Origin: Deltaproteobacteria bacterium
Lineage (GTDB): Bacteria > Desulfobacterota > Desulfuromonadia > Desulfuromonadales > Geopsychrobacteraceae
NCBI GenBank assembly: GCA_024280485.1
Contig: JAJRQB010000032.1
Coordinates: 1 to 37,866, forward strand
Direction: 5' to 3'
DNA: 37,866 nucleotides
Shown here: positions 7,163 through 13,648 of the stretch, in pieces
Layout of the letters: each line of letters starts with the position of its first letter
Position numbering within the stretch: the stretch's first letter is position 1
Notes under the pieces: generated by a model
Told to the model about the DNA's origin: nothing
Database searches by the model: none
Seen by the model: the letters and a program-made list of their open reading frames with translations, nothing else
Translations under genes and position numbers: made by a program

Positions 7163-7633
7163 TTAAGCGGCCTGTAGTTGCTCGAACAGGCGGCGGATGT
7201 GCTTATCACTAAAGGTGATCTGCGCTGCGTCCGCGAACTTGTTAAAGTGATCGTCGATGTAACAGATCGAACCGGTCATCGATCGTATGGGCGTCAGCTC
7301 GATCGTGTGATGCCCGTTGGTTAACCTGCTGGTTTTGGAGTGCTGCGATTGCCGCAGACGACATCTGATCCGCACGTATTCCTGGGGGGCCTGCTCGTAA
7401 TTAATGAGCGGGAGTGCCTGGGTCGCATGGATCAAAATATGACCATGTCGACCATGGTGCCGGGTCGTGACTCCAACACCGCAAATGCGGCAACTGGCGT
7501 TAAGATCTCGGCTGACTAATCGGGATAGTGGGCCGATCACCTCAGCCTGAATAATTGCGCTGACTTCATCGGCGTTGATGGCGGCTGGCACCCGTACCGT
7601 CAGCATGTGTGTCCATGGCAAGTAATCATCCAT
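7163..7633 (-). CDS. Hypothetical protein with weak HUH-like motif, first gene of the operon
   Basis: 156 aa from the ATG at 7633 (MDDYLPWTHMLTVRVPAA), preceded by GAGGAG at a somewhat long spacing; an upstream ATG at 7687 would add 18 residues but has no ribosome site. A beta strand at the start (THMLTVRV), a histidine motif HGHILIH (residues 63-69) and a later tyrosine segment CYIDDHFNK (Y125, K132) appear in the order seen in HUH endonucleases and rolling-circle initiators (strand, H-x-H, Y-x-x-x). A Cys pair (SCRICG) precedes the histidines. The match is only motif-level, and spacing is not diagnostic. It could equally be an unrelated small enzyme. Confidence 0.6.
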   Translation of the reverse strand: MDDYLPWTHMLTVRVPAAINADEVSAIIQAEVIGPLSRLVSRDLNASCRICGVGVTTRHHGRHGHILIHATQALPLINYEQAPQEYVRIRCRLRQSQHSKTSRLTNGHHTIELTPIRSMTGSICYIDDHFNKFADAAQITFSDKHIRRLFEQLQAA

Positions 7634-8035
7634 CTGTATCTTGTCTCCTCGTCTATTCTTAGCTATCGCGTCGGTCTGCACTGCCATGCTGGCGAAGTGC
7701 AGGAAATATAAAAGTTTCCACTGATGCCTCCCAGATTGTCCGTCACTATCTCGACACCCGAGTTAGAGGCAGAATGTCGTATGCGCGGCGGGTCTGTTTT
7801 TTTTGCTTCTACTTGCCTTTATACCTAGGGAGGACGGGAAATATTACTGATCGCAAAAAAATCTTGAGAAGTGGTTTCTGTCGCCTTCAATCGCCTATAT
7901 GCGTAAAGCGAGGAATTTTTATCAGCGGTGATCCTGATCGCTATCTAGTGGCCAGGATGCTGGAAGGGCGTGGCTGGAATGGGGGGATTTGCAGGTGTTG
8001 GGTAATGCGTCTGGATTCGCACACCGGTATCACCC

Positions 8036-8060
8036 AATAATGGTATTTTATACCATTATT
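8036..8060. repeat. Perfect palindrome with 11-base arms
   Basis: AATAATGGTAT (8036-8046) and ATACCATTATT (8050-8060) are exact reverse complements around TTT. It may be a repressor operator or a nicking/origin hairpin; no gene lies immediately next to it. Confidence 0.7.
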
Positions 8061-8304
8061 GAACAATCAATATGGAGGTCGTCTCTTTTGATTCCGTGTT
8101 CGGCGCACTCAACTGGGGACAAGTGCTCATAAAGGTGCGGTGGAGCTGGCGCTGGTAATGGCCCAGCCTATCTCTACTGATAATGGTGGCCGATGCTTAA
8201 CGGTATTGCAAAATACAACATGAGAATTTAGGCATCCTTGGTATCTCTCAAAGAAATTGAGCAAACGAAAGTGTCTTTACCCTTCCCCCTTTCGGAAACC
8301 CCTG

Positions 8305-8358
8305 GGAGCACAAGGAGCACAGTGGAGCAGCAGCGAGCACATGGAGAACAAGGAGCAC
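8305..8358 (+). repeat. Iteron-like cluster of six GGAGCAC repeats
   Basis: Copies start at 8305, 8314, 8324, 8334, 8343 and 8352: GGAGCAC, GGAGCAC, GGAGCAG, CGAGCAC, GGAGAAC, GGAGCAC. The spacing of 9-10 bases, close to one helical turn, resembles protein-binding iterons. It lies 230 bases upstream of the accessory gene at 8585. Confidence 0.6.
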
Positions 8359-8544
8359 ACAAAGATTCAAGATAACTGACTGAAAAACAACATGAATACC
8401 TACCTTCAAGATACGTATATGCAGTCAACTGAAAAATGAGTTGTCATGTTTCCGGCTAACTGATAGGCTCTTGGAGCGCGCATGCGACCGTGGCGAAAAC
8501 TGCCGTACAGCGCATAAATCATTGATTTTACACGCTTTTTTGTA

Positions 8545-8560
8545 TTACTGTAGTAACAGT
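8545..8560 (+). promoter_or_regulatory. Operator-like inverted repeat before the accessory gene
   Basis: ACTGT-AGTA-ACAGT (8547-8560) overlaps TTACTGTAGTAA (8545-8556), two nested inverted repeats 25-40 bases upstream of the start codon at 8585. A possible -10 (TATTAC) overlaps it. The position fits repression of the downstream gene, perhaps by its own product. Confidence 0.4.
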
Positions 8561-8584
8561 CCACAAGGAGAACGGGAGGTTCAC

Positions 8585-9106
8585 ATGGCAAAGAAAAACG
8601 TGAAGGCGTTGATGGAGGAAAGGCGTAAGGCTTTAATTGAAGAAACCTGGCCAAACCTTGAAGCTGGCACCACATGGGATCGACGACCAAGAGAAACCAA
8701 AGGGTTTACGACTATCCCCAGATGCATGTCATTTTGTCTCGACATAATGGACCAACTTTCAAGCGGAAACCCTCTATCGTCCGTATATTTCACCCTATGG
8801 TGCCATGCATCTGATGAAGGTTTCATTCAGGTTAAAAACGAACAATACATGGCATTCGAGGCAGGTCTTAAGGGGCAACGCAGGATCTCCACGTGGAGAT
8901 TAAAAATGAAGAAGTTAAGGGAGCTCGGCTTCATCATTTCTGAAGCAGGTGCATCAGGAGACTTCAGCTTTATTTTAATAGTCAATCCTTATCGGGTAGT
9001 CAAAACAATCTGCAAGGCCTCTACTGCAACAGAAAGCTTAAAGAGGTCATATCGTACGCTTGTAGAGCGTGCAGGGGAGATAGGAGCAAAAGACTTGAAG
9101 GATTAA
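8585..9106 (+). CDS. Plasmid/island-type accessory protein, possible winged-helix
   Basis: 173 aa from the ATG at 8585 with GGGAGG upstream. The sequence has a basic N-terminus (MAKKNVKALMEERRKAL), then GFTTIPRCMSFCLDIMDQLS, and a central YFTLWCHASDEGFI...GLKGQRRISTWRLKMKKLRELGFI. The last part reads like a helix-turn-helix/winged-helix, with a wing ending in FILIVNPYRVV. Proteins of this layout are common on proteobacterial plasmids and integrative elements, generally without known function. A role in replication, partition or regulation of the element is inferred from the repeat-rich DNA just upstream. It is followed by a terminator at 9208. Confidence 0.75.
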   Translation: MAKKNVKALMEERRKALIEETWPNLEAGTTWDRRPRETKGFTTIPRCMSFCLDIMDQLSSGNPLSSVYFTLWCHASDEGFIQVKNEQYMAFEAGLKGQRRISTWRLKMKKLRELGFIISEAGASGDFSFILIVNPYRVVKTICKASTATESLKRSYRTLVERAGEIGAKDLKD

Positions 9107-9207
9107 TTGCATTGGCATTACCCACATCAAGTTGGTTCAGAACTTTCTCAGTCACTGAGATATGGCAAGGGTCCAAACCTTCCATAGTTAACAGCCACCT
9201 TGACAGT

Positions 9208-9247
9208 GGCGAAGGACTCCACCTCCTTCGCCCGTGGGTATTTTTTC
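9208..9247 (+). terminator. Intrinsic terminator after the accessory gene
   Basis: GGCGAAGGA (9208-9216) and TCCTTCGCC (9224-9232) form a perfect 9-base stem with a CTCCACC loop, followed eight bases later by TTTTTT. The flanks TACCCAC (9120-9126) and GTGGGTA (9234-9240) are also complementary. The remainder of 9107-9506 holds only the arm-site repeats and no gene that I can support. Confidence 0.6.
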
Positions 9248-9413
9248 CTGCGATGAAACGCGCCTAAAGCCCACCGGATGGGTAGAAGACAATATTCACC
9301 CGCATCTACAACTTCACATATCACGTCAAAATGGCTGCCATACTTTATTGGTATTGATAGATATTAGATGAGAAGGTCTTACCCTTAATGACAAGAGCAA
9401 CTCGTTGAATACT

Positions 9414-9443
9414 GCTACAGAAACTGCTACAGAAACTGCTACA
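9414..9443 (+). repeat. Three 12-base iterated motifs at the right end (candidate arm sites)
   Basis: GCTACA occurs at 9414, 9426 and 9438, each unit being GCTACAGAAACT. The same unit occurs twice inside the left end (1614-1631). They lie 64-93 bases from the right core repeat. Confidence 0.65.
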
Positions 9444-9506
9444 AATGACGTACATAGATTCAATAACTGGAGTACAAACCCAACGGTTACAGGGTGTCCA
9501 TAGTTG

Positions 9507-9537
9507 CCTCGGCGTCCAGATCGAACGGCCAGCCTGA
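9507..9537 (+). other. Right attachment site (attR) with displaced 3' end of the host gene
   Basis: Contains the core CCTCGGCGTCCAGATCGA (9507-9524). Read in frame it encodes LGVQIERPA and a stop (TGA 9535-9537), the original end of the isochorismatase gene before integration. The three differences from attL are all silent. No start codon or ribosome site makes it a gene of its own. Confidence 0.8.
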
Positions 9538-9666
9538 CCTTACTTGATTATCGAAAAGATTCAGACTCCGACAGTTTTCAGCAACTTCGGTCAACAACCC
9601 CTGATGCAGTTGCAGCAACTTCTTGCTGATTCGAGGGTAGGTCGCACAAGCCCCCCCCCTTTCTCT

Positions 9667-9694
9667 TTGGCCCACGGTTTCTTTCTGCTATGAT
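9667..9694 (+). promoter_or_regulatory. Candidate promoter for the HD-larB-larC genes
   Basis: TTGGCC (9667-9672) and TATGAT (9689-9694) at 16-base spacing lie about 30 bases before the start codon at 9724. It lies outside the element, so these genes could still be transcribed despite the insertion. Confidence 0.45.
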
Positions 9695-9723
9695 TGCGCA
9701 AATCCGCGCAAAGGAGAATATAG

Positions 9724-10290
9724 ATGGAATACGGAATTGATCGCGCTGCGGCAATGATCTTGATTCATGAACACCTGAAACAGCCGAACATGATCAAGCA
9801 CTGTCTGGCCAGCGAAGCCGTAATGCGCGCACTAGCCCGGCACCTGAACGAAGATGAAGAGCAGTGGGGCCTGACAGGCCTGCTTCACGACCTTGATGCT
9901 GAGGCCACTGGCGACAACCTGTCGATCCATACTCACCAAGCGGTAAAAATTCTAACCGAGCTGAAGGTTGACCCAGCGATTGTCGATGCCATCGCAATGC
10001 ACAACGCAGAGGCTCATGGCAAGCAACGTAGCACAAGATTTCATCATGCCCTGGCTGCTGGCGAAACAATCACCGGCCTGATTACCGCTACCGCACTGGT
10101 CTATCCAGACAAGAAACTCGCCAGTGTCAAACCAAAATCGGTCCGCAAGCGCATCAAGGAGAAGGCCTTTGCTGCAGGCGCCAATCGCGATATCATCAGA
10201 GAGTGTGAACTGATCGGCATCCCCCTGCCCGACTTCTGCGATATTTGCCTGGAAGCCATGCAGGGAATCGCCGACGATCTTGGTCTTTAG
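9724..10290 (+). CDS. HD-domain protein (HDIG-type phosphohydrolase family)
   Basis: 188 aa; AAAGGAG lies 7 bases before the ATG. The metal-binding pattern of the HD superfamily is visible: H26 (IKHCLAS), H55-D56 in TGLLHDLDAEAT, H93 in AMHNAEAH, and an acidic residue E114 in AAGETITGL where many members have Asp. It is a short single-domain protein of the group annotated HDIG domain or HD family, expected to be a cytoplasmic metal-dependent phosphohydrolase; the substrate is unknown. It is 8 bases upstream of larB and probably co-transcribed. Before the island integrated it would have followed the isochorismatase gene closely. Confidence 0.85.
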   Translation: MEYGIDRAAAMILIHEHLKQPNMIKHCLASEAVMRALARHLNEDEEQWGLTGLLHDLDAEATGDNLSIHTHQAVKILTELKVDPAIVDAIAMHNAEAHGKQRSTRFHHALAAGETITGLITATALVYPDKKLASVKPKSVRKRIKEKAFAAGANRDIIRECELIGIPLPDFCDICLEAMQGIADDLGL

Positions 10291-10298
10291 GATTGCCC

Positions 10299-11051
10299 AT
10301 GACCCCCGAACAACTAAAAGAACTACTCCAACAAATCCAGCAGGGCGAAACCTCAATCGAAGCGGGGGTTGAAGAACTAAGTCGACTCCCCTTCGAGGAT
10401 ATCGGCATCGCCCAACTCGACCATCATCGTAGCCTGCGCCAGGGTGTACCTGAGGTTGTCTTCGGTGGCGGAAAAACCATTGAGCAACTCCAGACAATCC
10501 TGACCGCCATGGCGCGCGCCGGGGCAAATATTCTGGTCACCCGCCTGGATATCGACAAAGGGACAGCACTGCAAAACCGTTTCCATGAAGGCGAATTCGA
10601 CGCCGATGCAGGCACCTTCTGTCTAATTCAGAAGAAGATCACCGAGAGCGGTGGCAAGGTGCTGATTGTCTGCGCCGGAACGTCCGATCTGCGGGTCGCA
10701 CGTGAGGCAGCAATTACGGCAAAGATGCTCGGTAATCCGGTTGAAGAACTGGTTGATGTCGGAGTCGCCGGAATTCATCGGCTGCTGGCAAAAGGAGATA
10801 CTCTCCGCGAGGCTGCAGTTATTATCGTCATCGCCGGGATGGAAGGTGCCCTCCCCTCGGTCATCGGCGGGCTGGTTTCCGTGCCGGTTATCGCCGTTCC
10901 AACCTCTGTCGGCTATGGGGCAGCTTTTGGCGGAATTGCCGCCCTGCTCGGCATGCTCAACAGTTGCGCCAGCGGTGTCACTGTGGTCAATATCGATAAC
11001 GGTTTCGGTGCCGCTTTCGCAGCGAATCGGATAAATAAAAGCAAAAGATGA
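10299..11051 (+). CDS. larB: Nickel pincer cofactor biosynthesis protein LarB
   Basis: 250 aa from the ATG at 10299 (MTPEQLKELLQQIQQGETSI). The C-terminal two thirds is PurE-like, with VCAGTSDLRVAREA, DVGVAGIHRL, VIAGMEGALPSVIGGLV, PVIAVPTSVGYG and VVNIDNGFGAAF, the hallmark sequence of LarB. LarB carboxylates the pyridinium ring of nicotinic acid adenine dinucleotide and hydrolyses its phosphoanhydride, the first step of nickel pincer nucleotide synthesis used by lactate racemase and related LarA enzymes. larC follows 42 bases downstream. The ribosome site is weak (AGGA), and coupling to the HD gene 8 bases upstream may help. larE and larA are not in the window. Confidence 0.93.
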   Translation: MTPEQLKELLQQIQQGETSIEAGVEELSRLPFEDIGIAQLDHHRSLRQGVPEVVFGGGKTIEQLQTILTAMARAGANILVTRLDIDKGTALQNRFHEGEFDADAGTFCLIQKKITESGGKVLIVCAGTSDLRVAREAAITAKMLGNPVEELVDVGVAGIHRLLAKGDTLREAAVIIVIAGMEGALPSVIGGLVSVPVIAVPTSVGYGAAFGGIAALLGMLNSCASGVTVVNIDNGFGAAFAANRINKSKR

Positions 11052-11093
11052 TTTGCTGATCGATCAGCAGAACTCCGAAAAGGACCCATAGTA

Positions 11094-12278
11094 TTGTCAA
11101 TAAAAACCCTCTATCTCGATTGTTTTTCCGGTATCTCCGGCGACATGTTCCTCGGCCTGCTGATCGACCTTGGCCTCGAAGCCTCGCAACTTGAAGACGA
11201 ACTCAAGAAGCTGCAACTGCCGGGTTGGCAACTACATGTCGACCGCGAACAACGCCACGGTGTAGAAGGTTGCCGGGTGCAGGTGAGTTGCGAGGAACAA
11301 GATCACCATCGCCACTGGAGCGACATCGACTGTCTGCTGGAAAAAAGTTCTCTCAACTCCAAGATCAAGGAGAGAGCTCGGCGAATATTCCTACGCCTCG
11401 GGGAAGCCGAAGCGAAAGTGCACGGGATTCCACTTGAGCAGGTTCATTTCCATGAAGTCGGAGCGATCGATGCCATCATCGATCTTTGTGGTGCCGCCAT
11501 CGGTCTCGAACTGCTCGAGATCGAGCGGATAGTCTGCTCACCTCTCCCGCTGTCACGCGGGCTTTCACGTTGCGCCCACGGAGCACTCCCCCTACCCGCT
11601 CCCGCAGTCCTCGAACTGCTGCAAGGCGCACCTATCAACGATAGTGGTACCGACAAGGAGCTGGTCACCCCCAGCGGTGCCGCAATCGCCAGAGAAGCTG
11701 ACTTTTTTGGCGCCATTCCGCCCATGCAGATCAAAACTATCGGCTATGGCGTCGGAGGTTGGCAGCTCGAAGACCGTCCCAATCTCCTGCGGGGAATTAT
11801 CGGGATCGGTAACGCAACAACACTTCAATCGGACCGGGTTGTAGTACTCGAATCCCACATAGATGACGGTAATCCTGAATGGCTTGGCGCCCTGATTGAG
11901 GACCTCATGGCGGCCGGAGCACTGGATGCGGCCTGCAGCCCATTACAGATGAAGAAAAACCGCCCGGCGACACTCCTGACCGTTGTGACCACTGAATCTT
12001 TGATCGAAAAACTTTCGCACCTGATTCTAACCGGCAGCAGTGCCAGCGGGGTGCGCTACTATCCGGCGGACCGATTCAAACTCGAACGCAAAGAATGCGA
12101 AGTAGAGACCGAATTTGGGCTGGCAGCGGTCAAACTGTTTTACGACGACGGCCACCTGCTACGCATCGCCCCCGAGTTTGAAACCTGTCGGCGACTGGCA
12201 AAAACGAGCGGGCAACCACTCCCTGAAATTTACCGTCTGGTTGAAGACTGCGCACGAAGAAATCTTCTTAAAAAATAA
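11094..12278 (+). CDS. larC: Nickel insertion protein LarC
   Basis: 394 aa in one continuous frame, with a TTG start at 11094 preceded by AAAAGGA. The start is supported because translation gives MSIKTLYLDCFSGISGDM, the conserved N-terminus of LarC. The His-rich segment (EEQDHHRHWSDI) and HFHEVGAIDAIID are also typical. LarC inserts nickel into the thiolated pincer nucleotide in a CTP-dependent reaction. In Lactobacillus plantarum larC needs a programmed frameshift; here no frameshift is needed. It lies 13 bases upstream of cinA. Family membership is firm. Confidence 0.93.
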   Translation: MSIKTLYLDCFSGISGDMFLGLLIDLGLEASQLEDELKKLQLPGWQLHVDREQRHGVEGCRVQVSCEEQDHHRHWSDIDCLLEKSSLNSKIKERARRIFLRLGEAEAKVHGIPLEQVHFHEVGAIDAIIDLCGAAIGLELLEIERIVCSPLPLSRGLSRCAHGALPLPAPAVLELLQGAPINDSGTDKELVTPSGAAIAREADFFGAIPPMQIKTIGYGVGGWQLEDRPNLLRGIIGIGNATTLQSDRVVVLESHIDDGNPEWLGALIEDLMAAGALDAACSPLQMKKNRPATLLTVVTTESLIEKLSHLILTGSSASGVRYYPADRFKLERKECEVETEFGLAAVKLFYDDGHLLRIAPEFETCRRLAKTSGQPLPEIYRLVEDCARRNLLKK

Positions 12279-12291
12279 ACAAAGGAAACAG

Positions 12292-13500
12292 ATGAATCTT
12301 ATCCGTATTGCCGTATTGGCGACTGGCGATGAACTACTAAACGGCAGCATCAGTGACACCAACACCCGTGACATTGCACGCCTGCTGGCTCCTGCGGGCT
12401 ATCGTCTTGGCAGCTCGCTTTGCGTTTCGGACAATCCGGAACAGATCGCTCAAGCCCTGCGGCAACTCATACCGCAACAGGATGTGATTATAGCCACCGG
12501 CGGACTAGGCTCGACGGGGGACGACCTAACTGCCAAAACTGTCGCCCAGGCATTAGGCCGCCCCCTTGAGGAGAACCCTAAAGCCATTGAGATGATTCGC
12601 AAACGCTATCTGGAGTCTGGTCGCGAGCTTGACCCTGGTGTACTACGGCAGGCGTTACTCCCACAAAAATCTGTCCCCCTCCCAAATACTGAAGGCACTG
12701 CGCCGGGCTTCTGGCTCCGTCAACAGGGCTGCGATCTGTTCTTTCTGCCTGGAGTCCCGGTCGAGATGCGTGCCATGCTGATAAATACCGTCATTCCCGC
12801 CCTGAAGCGTAACAAGCCGGGCGCCGCTCCCCTCTTAAGACGAAACTTCGGGTTCTTTGGCCTTTCAGAACCGCAAATCGAATCGCGCATTCCCTATGCA
12901 GATTTTCCGCAAGGAGTACAGGTTGGATTCTCACTTGATTATCCATTGGTGCGCATTGCTCTGAGTTCCGAAAGCGACAATGCCGAAAATTTGCTGGATA
13001 CAGCCGAGGCTCTACTTGTCGAACAACTCGGGGACTATCTGGTTGCTCGTGGCGATGAAAGCATGGCTGCGCATGTTGGACAATTGTTACGCCGCTCCGG
13101 GATCAGCCTGTCCCTGGCCGAATCCTGCACCGGCGGACTGATCAGCCAGATGCTGACCAGCGTCGCAGGAGCTTCTGAGTTTCTTACGCGTGGTGCCGTA
13201 ACCTACGCAGATTCGGCAAAAATCGATTGGCTGAATGTCGAACCAGAGATCATCGCAACCTACGGGGCAGTCAGCGCGGAATGCGCCCTGTCGATGGCCC
13301 GGGGGATGCGTGCTGCTTCGGGGAGCGATTTATCCCTGGCAGTAACCGGTATCGCAGGCCCAGGCGGCGGCACCGCTGAAAAACCGGTCGGCACTGTTTT
13401 CCTTGCTCTTGCTGCTGAAAACGTCGACCAGGTCCGCGGCTATCAATTCAACGGTGACCGACAAAAAGTTCAACAGATGAGTGCAAGCATGGCTCTCTAA
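12292..13500 (+). CDS. cinA: CinA family protein (nicotinamide-nucleotide amidohydrolase)
   Basis: 402 aa from the ATG at 12292 (MNLIRIAVLATGDELLNGSI) with AAAGGAAAC upstream. The N-terminal domain (about 1-170) is MoCF-like with TGGLGSTGDDLT. The C-terminal CinA domain (about 245-402) has SLAESCTGGLIS, GAVTYADSAK and VTGIAGPGGGTAEKPVG. The C-terminal domain of this family deamidates NMN to NaMN in pyridine nucleotide recycling; the N-terminal domain has ADP-ribose pyrophosphatase activity in some members. The reading frame stops at MSASMAL; directly after the TAA the same frame continues WLRRFAIESLS and TGA, which looks like the missing end of a normal CinA, so an in-frame nonsense change may have trimmed 12 residues. 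Confidence 0.92.
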   Translation: MNLIRIAVLATGDELLNGSISDTNTRDIARLLAPAGYRLGSSLCVSDNPEQIAQALRQLIPQQDVIIATGGLGSTGDDLTAKTVAQALGRPLEENPKAIEMIRKRYLESGRELDPGVLRQALLPQKSVPLPNTEGTAPGFWLRQQGCDLFFLPGVPVEMRAMLINTVIPALKRNKPGAAPLLRRNFGFFGLSEPQIESRIPYADFPQGVQVGFSLDYPLVRIALSSESDNAENLLDTAEALLVEQLGDYLVARGDESMAAHVGQLLRRSGISLSLAESCTGGLISQMLTSVAGASEFLTRGAVTYADSAKIDWLNVEPEIIATYGAVSAECALSMARGMRAASGSDLSLAVTGIAGPGGGTAEKPVGTVFLALAAENVDQVRGYQFNGDRQKVQQMSASMAL

Positions 13501-13648
13501 TGGTTACGACGTTTTGCCATCGAAAGTCTAAGCTGAGGTATCATTTCTGAGACTGGACGCAACCGGGCAATCTGCGTTAGATTACTTCCTTTACTGGATT
13601 CAGAGAGTAGCTTGGGACTAAAAACAATATTTCGGGGAGTGGCTGTCC

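Larger units (their letters stand above)
7634..8584. other. 951-base non-coding, repeat-rich region of the element
   Basis: No open frame here has a ribosome site or family-like sequence. The region holds a 25-base palindrome (8036-8060), six GGAGCAC-like repeats at 9-10 base spacing (8305-8358) and an operator-like inverted repeat (8547-8560). It separates the minus-strand operon from the plus-strand gene at 8585, so it should contain the promoters of both. By layout it is where an origin of replication or transfer would be expected if the element has one. Confidence 0.5.
1535..9537. mobile_element. Integrated element of about 8 kb in the 3' end of the isochorismatase gene
   Basis: The ends are defined by a near-identical direct repeat: 1535-1565 and 9507-9537 match at 28 of 31 positions, with an 18-base identical core. 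A large tyrosine integrase starts 80 bases inside the left end, and 12-base iterated motifs (GCTACAGAAACT) lie inside both ends. Cargo is a second small recombinase, a Sel1-repeat secreted protein, a five-gene minus-strand operon, a repeat-rich region and one plasmid-type gene. No phage structural, terminase, conjugation or obvious primase genes are visible, so it looks like a satellite or genomic island rather than a complete prophage or ICE. Boundaries are inferred from the repeats. Confidence 0.82.

Noticed and set aside
7774-8040. 88-codon plus-strand frame in the non-coding region
   Set aside because: No ribosome site, low-complexity Cys/Phe/Arg-rich translation and it runs into the palindrome; no support as a gene.
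8305-8358. Short repeats considered as a CRISPR
   Set aside because: Units are 7-9 bases with 2-3 base gaps, far too short for repeats and spacers.
8228-8428. 66-codon minus-strand Cys-rich frame
   Set aside because: The Cys-rich string is only the translation of the GGAGCAC repeats.
9952-10527. 191-codon minus-strand frame across the HD and larB genes
   Set aside because: Antisense to two well-supported genes, with no family resemblance.
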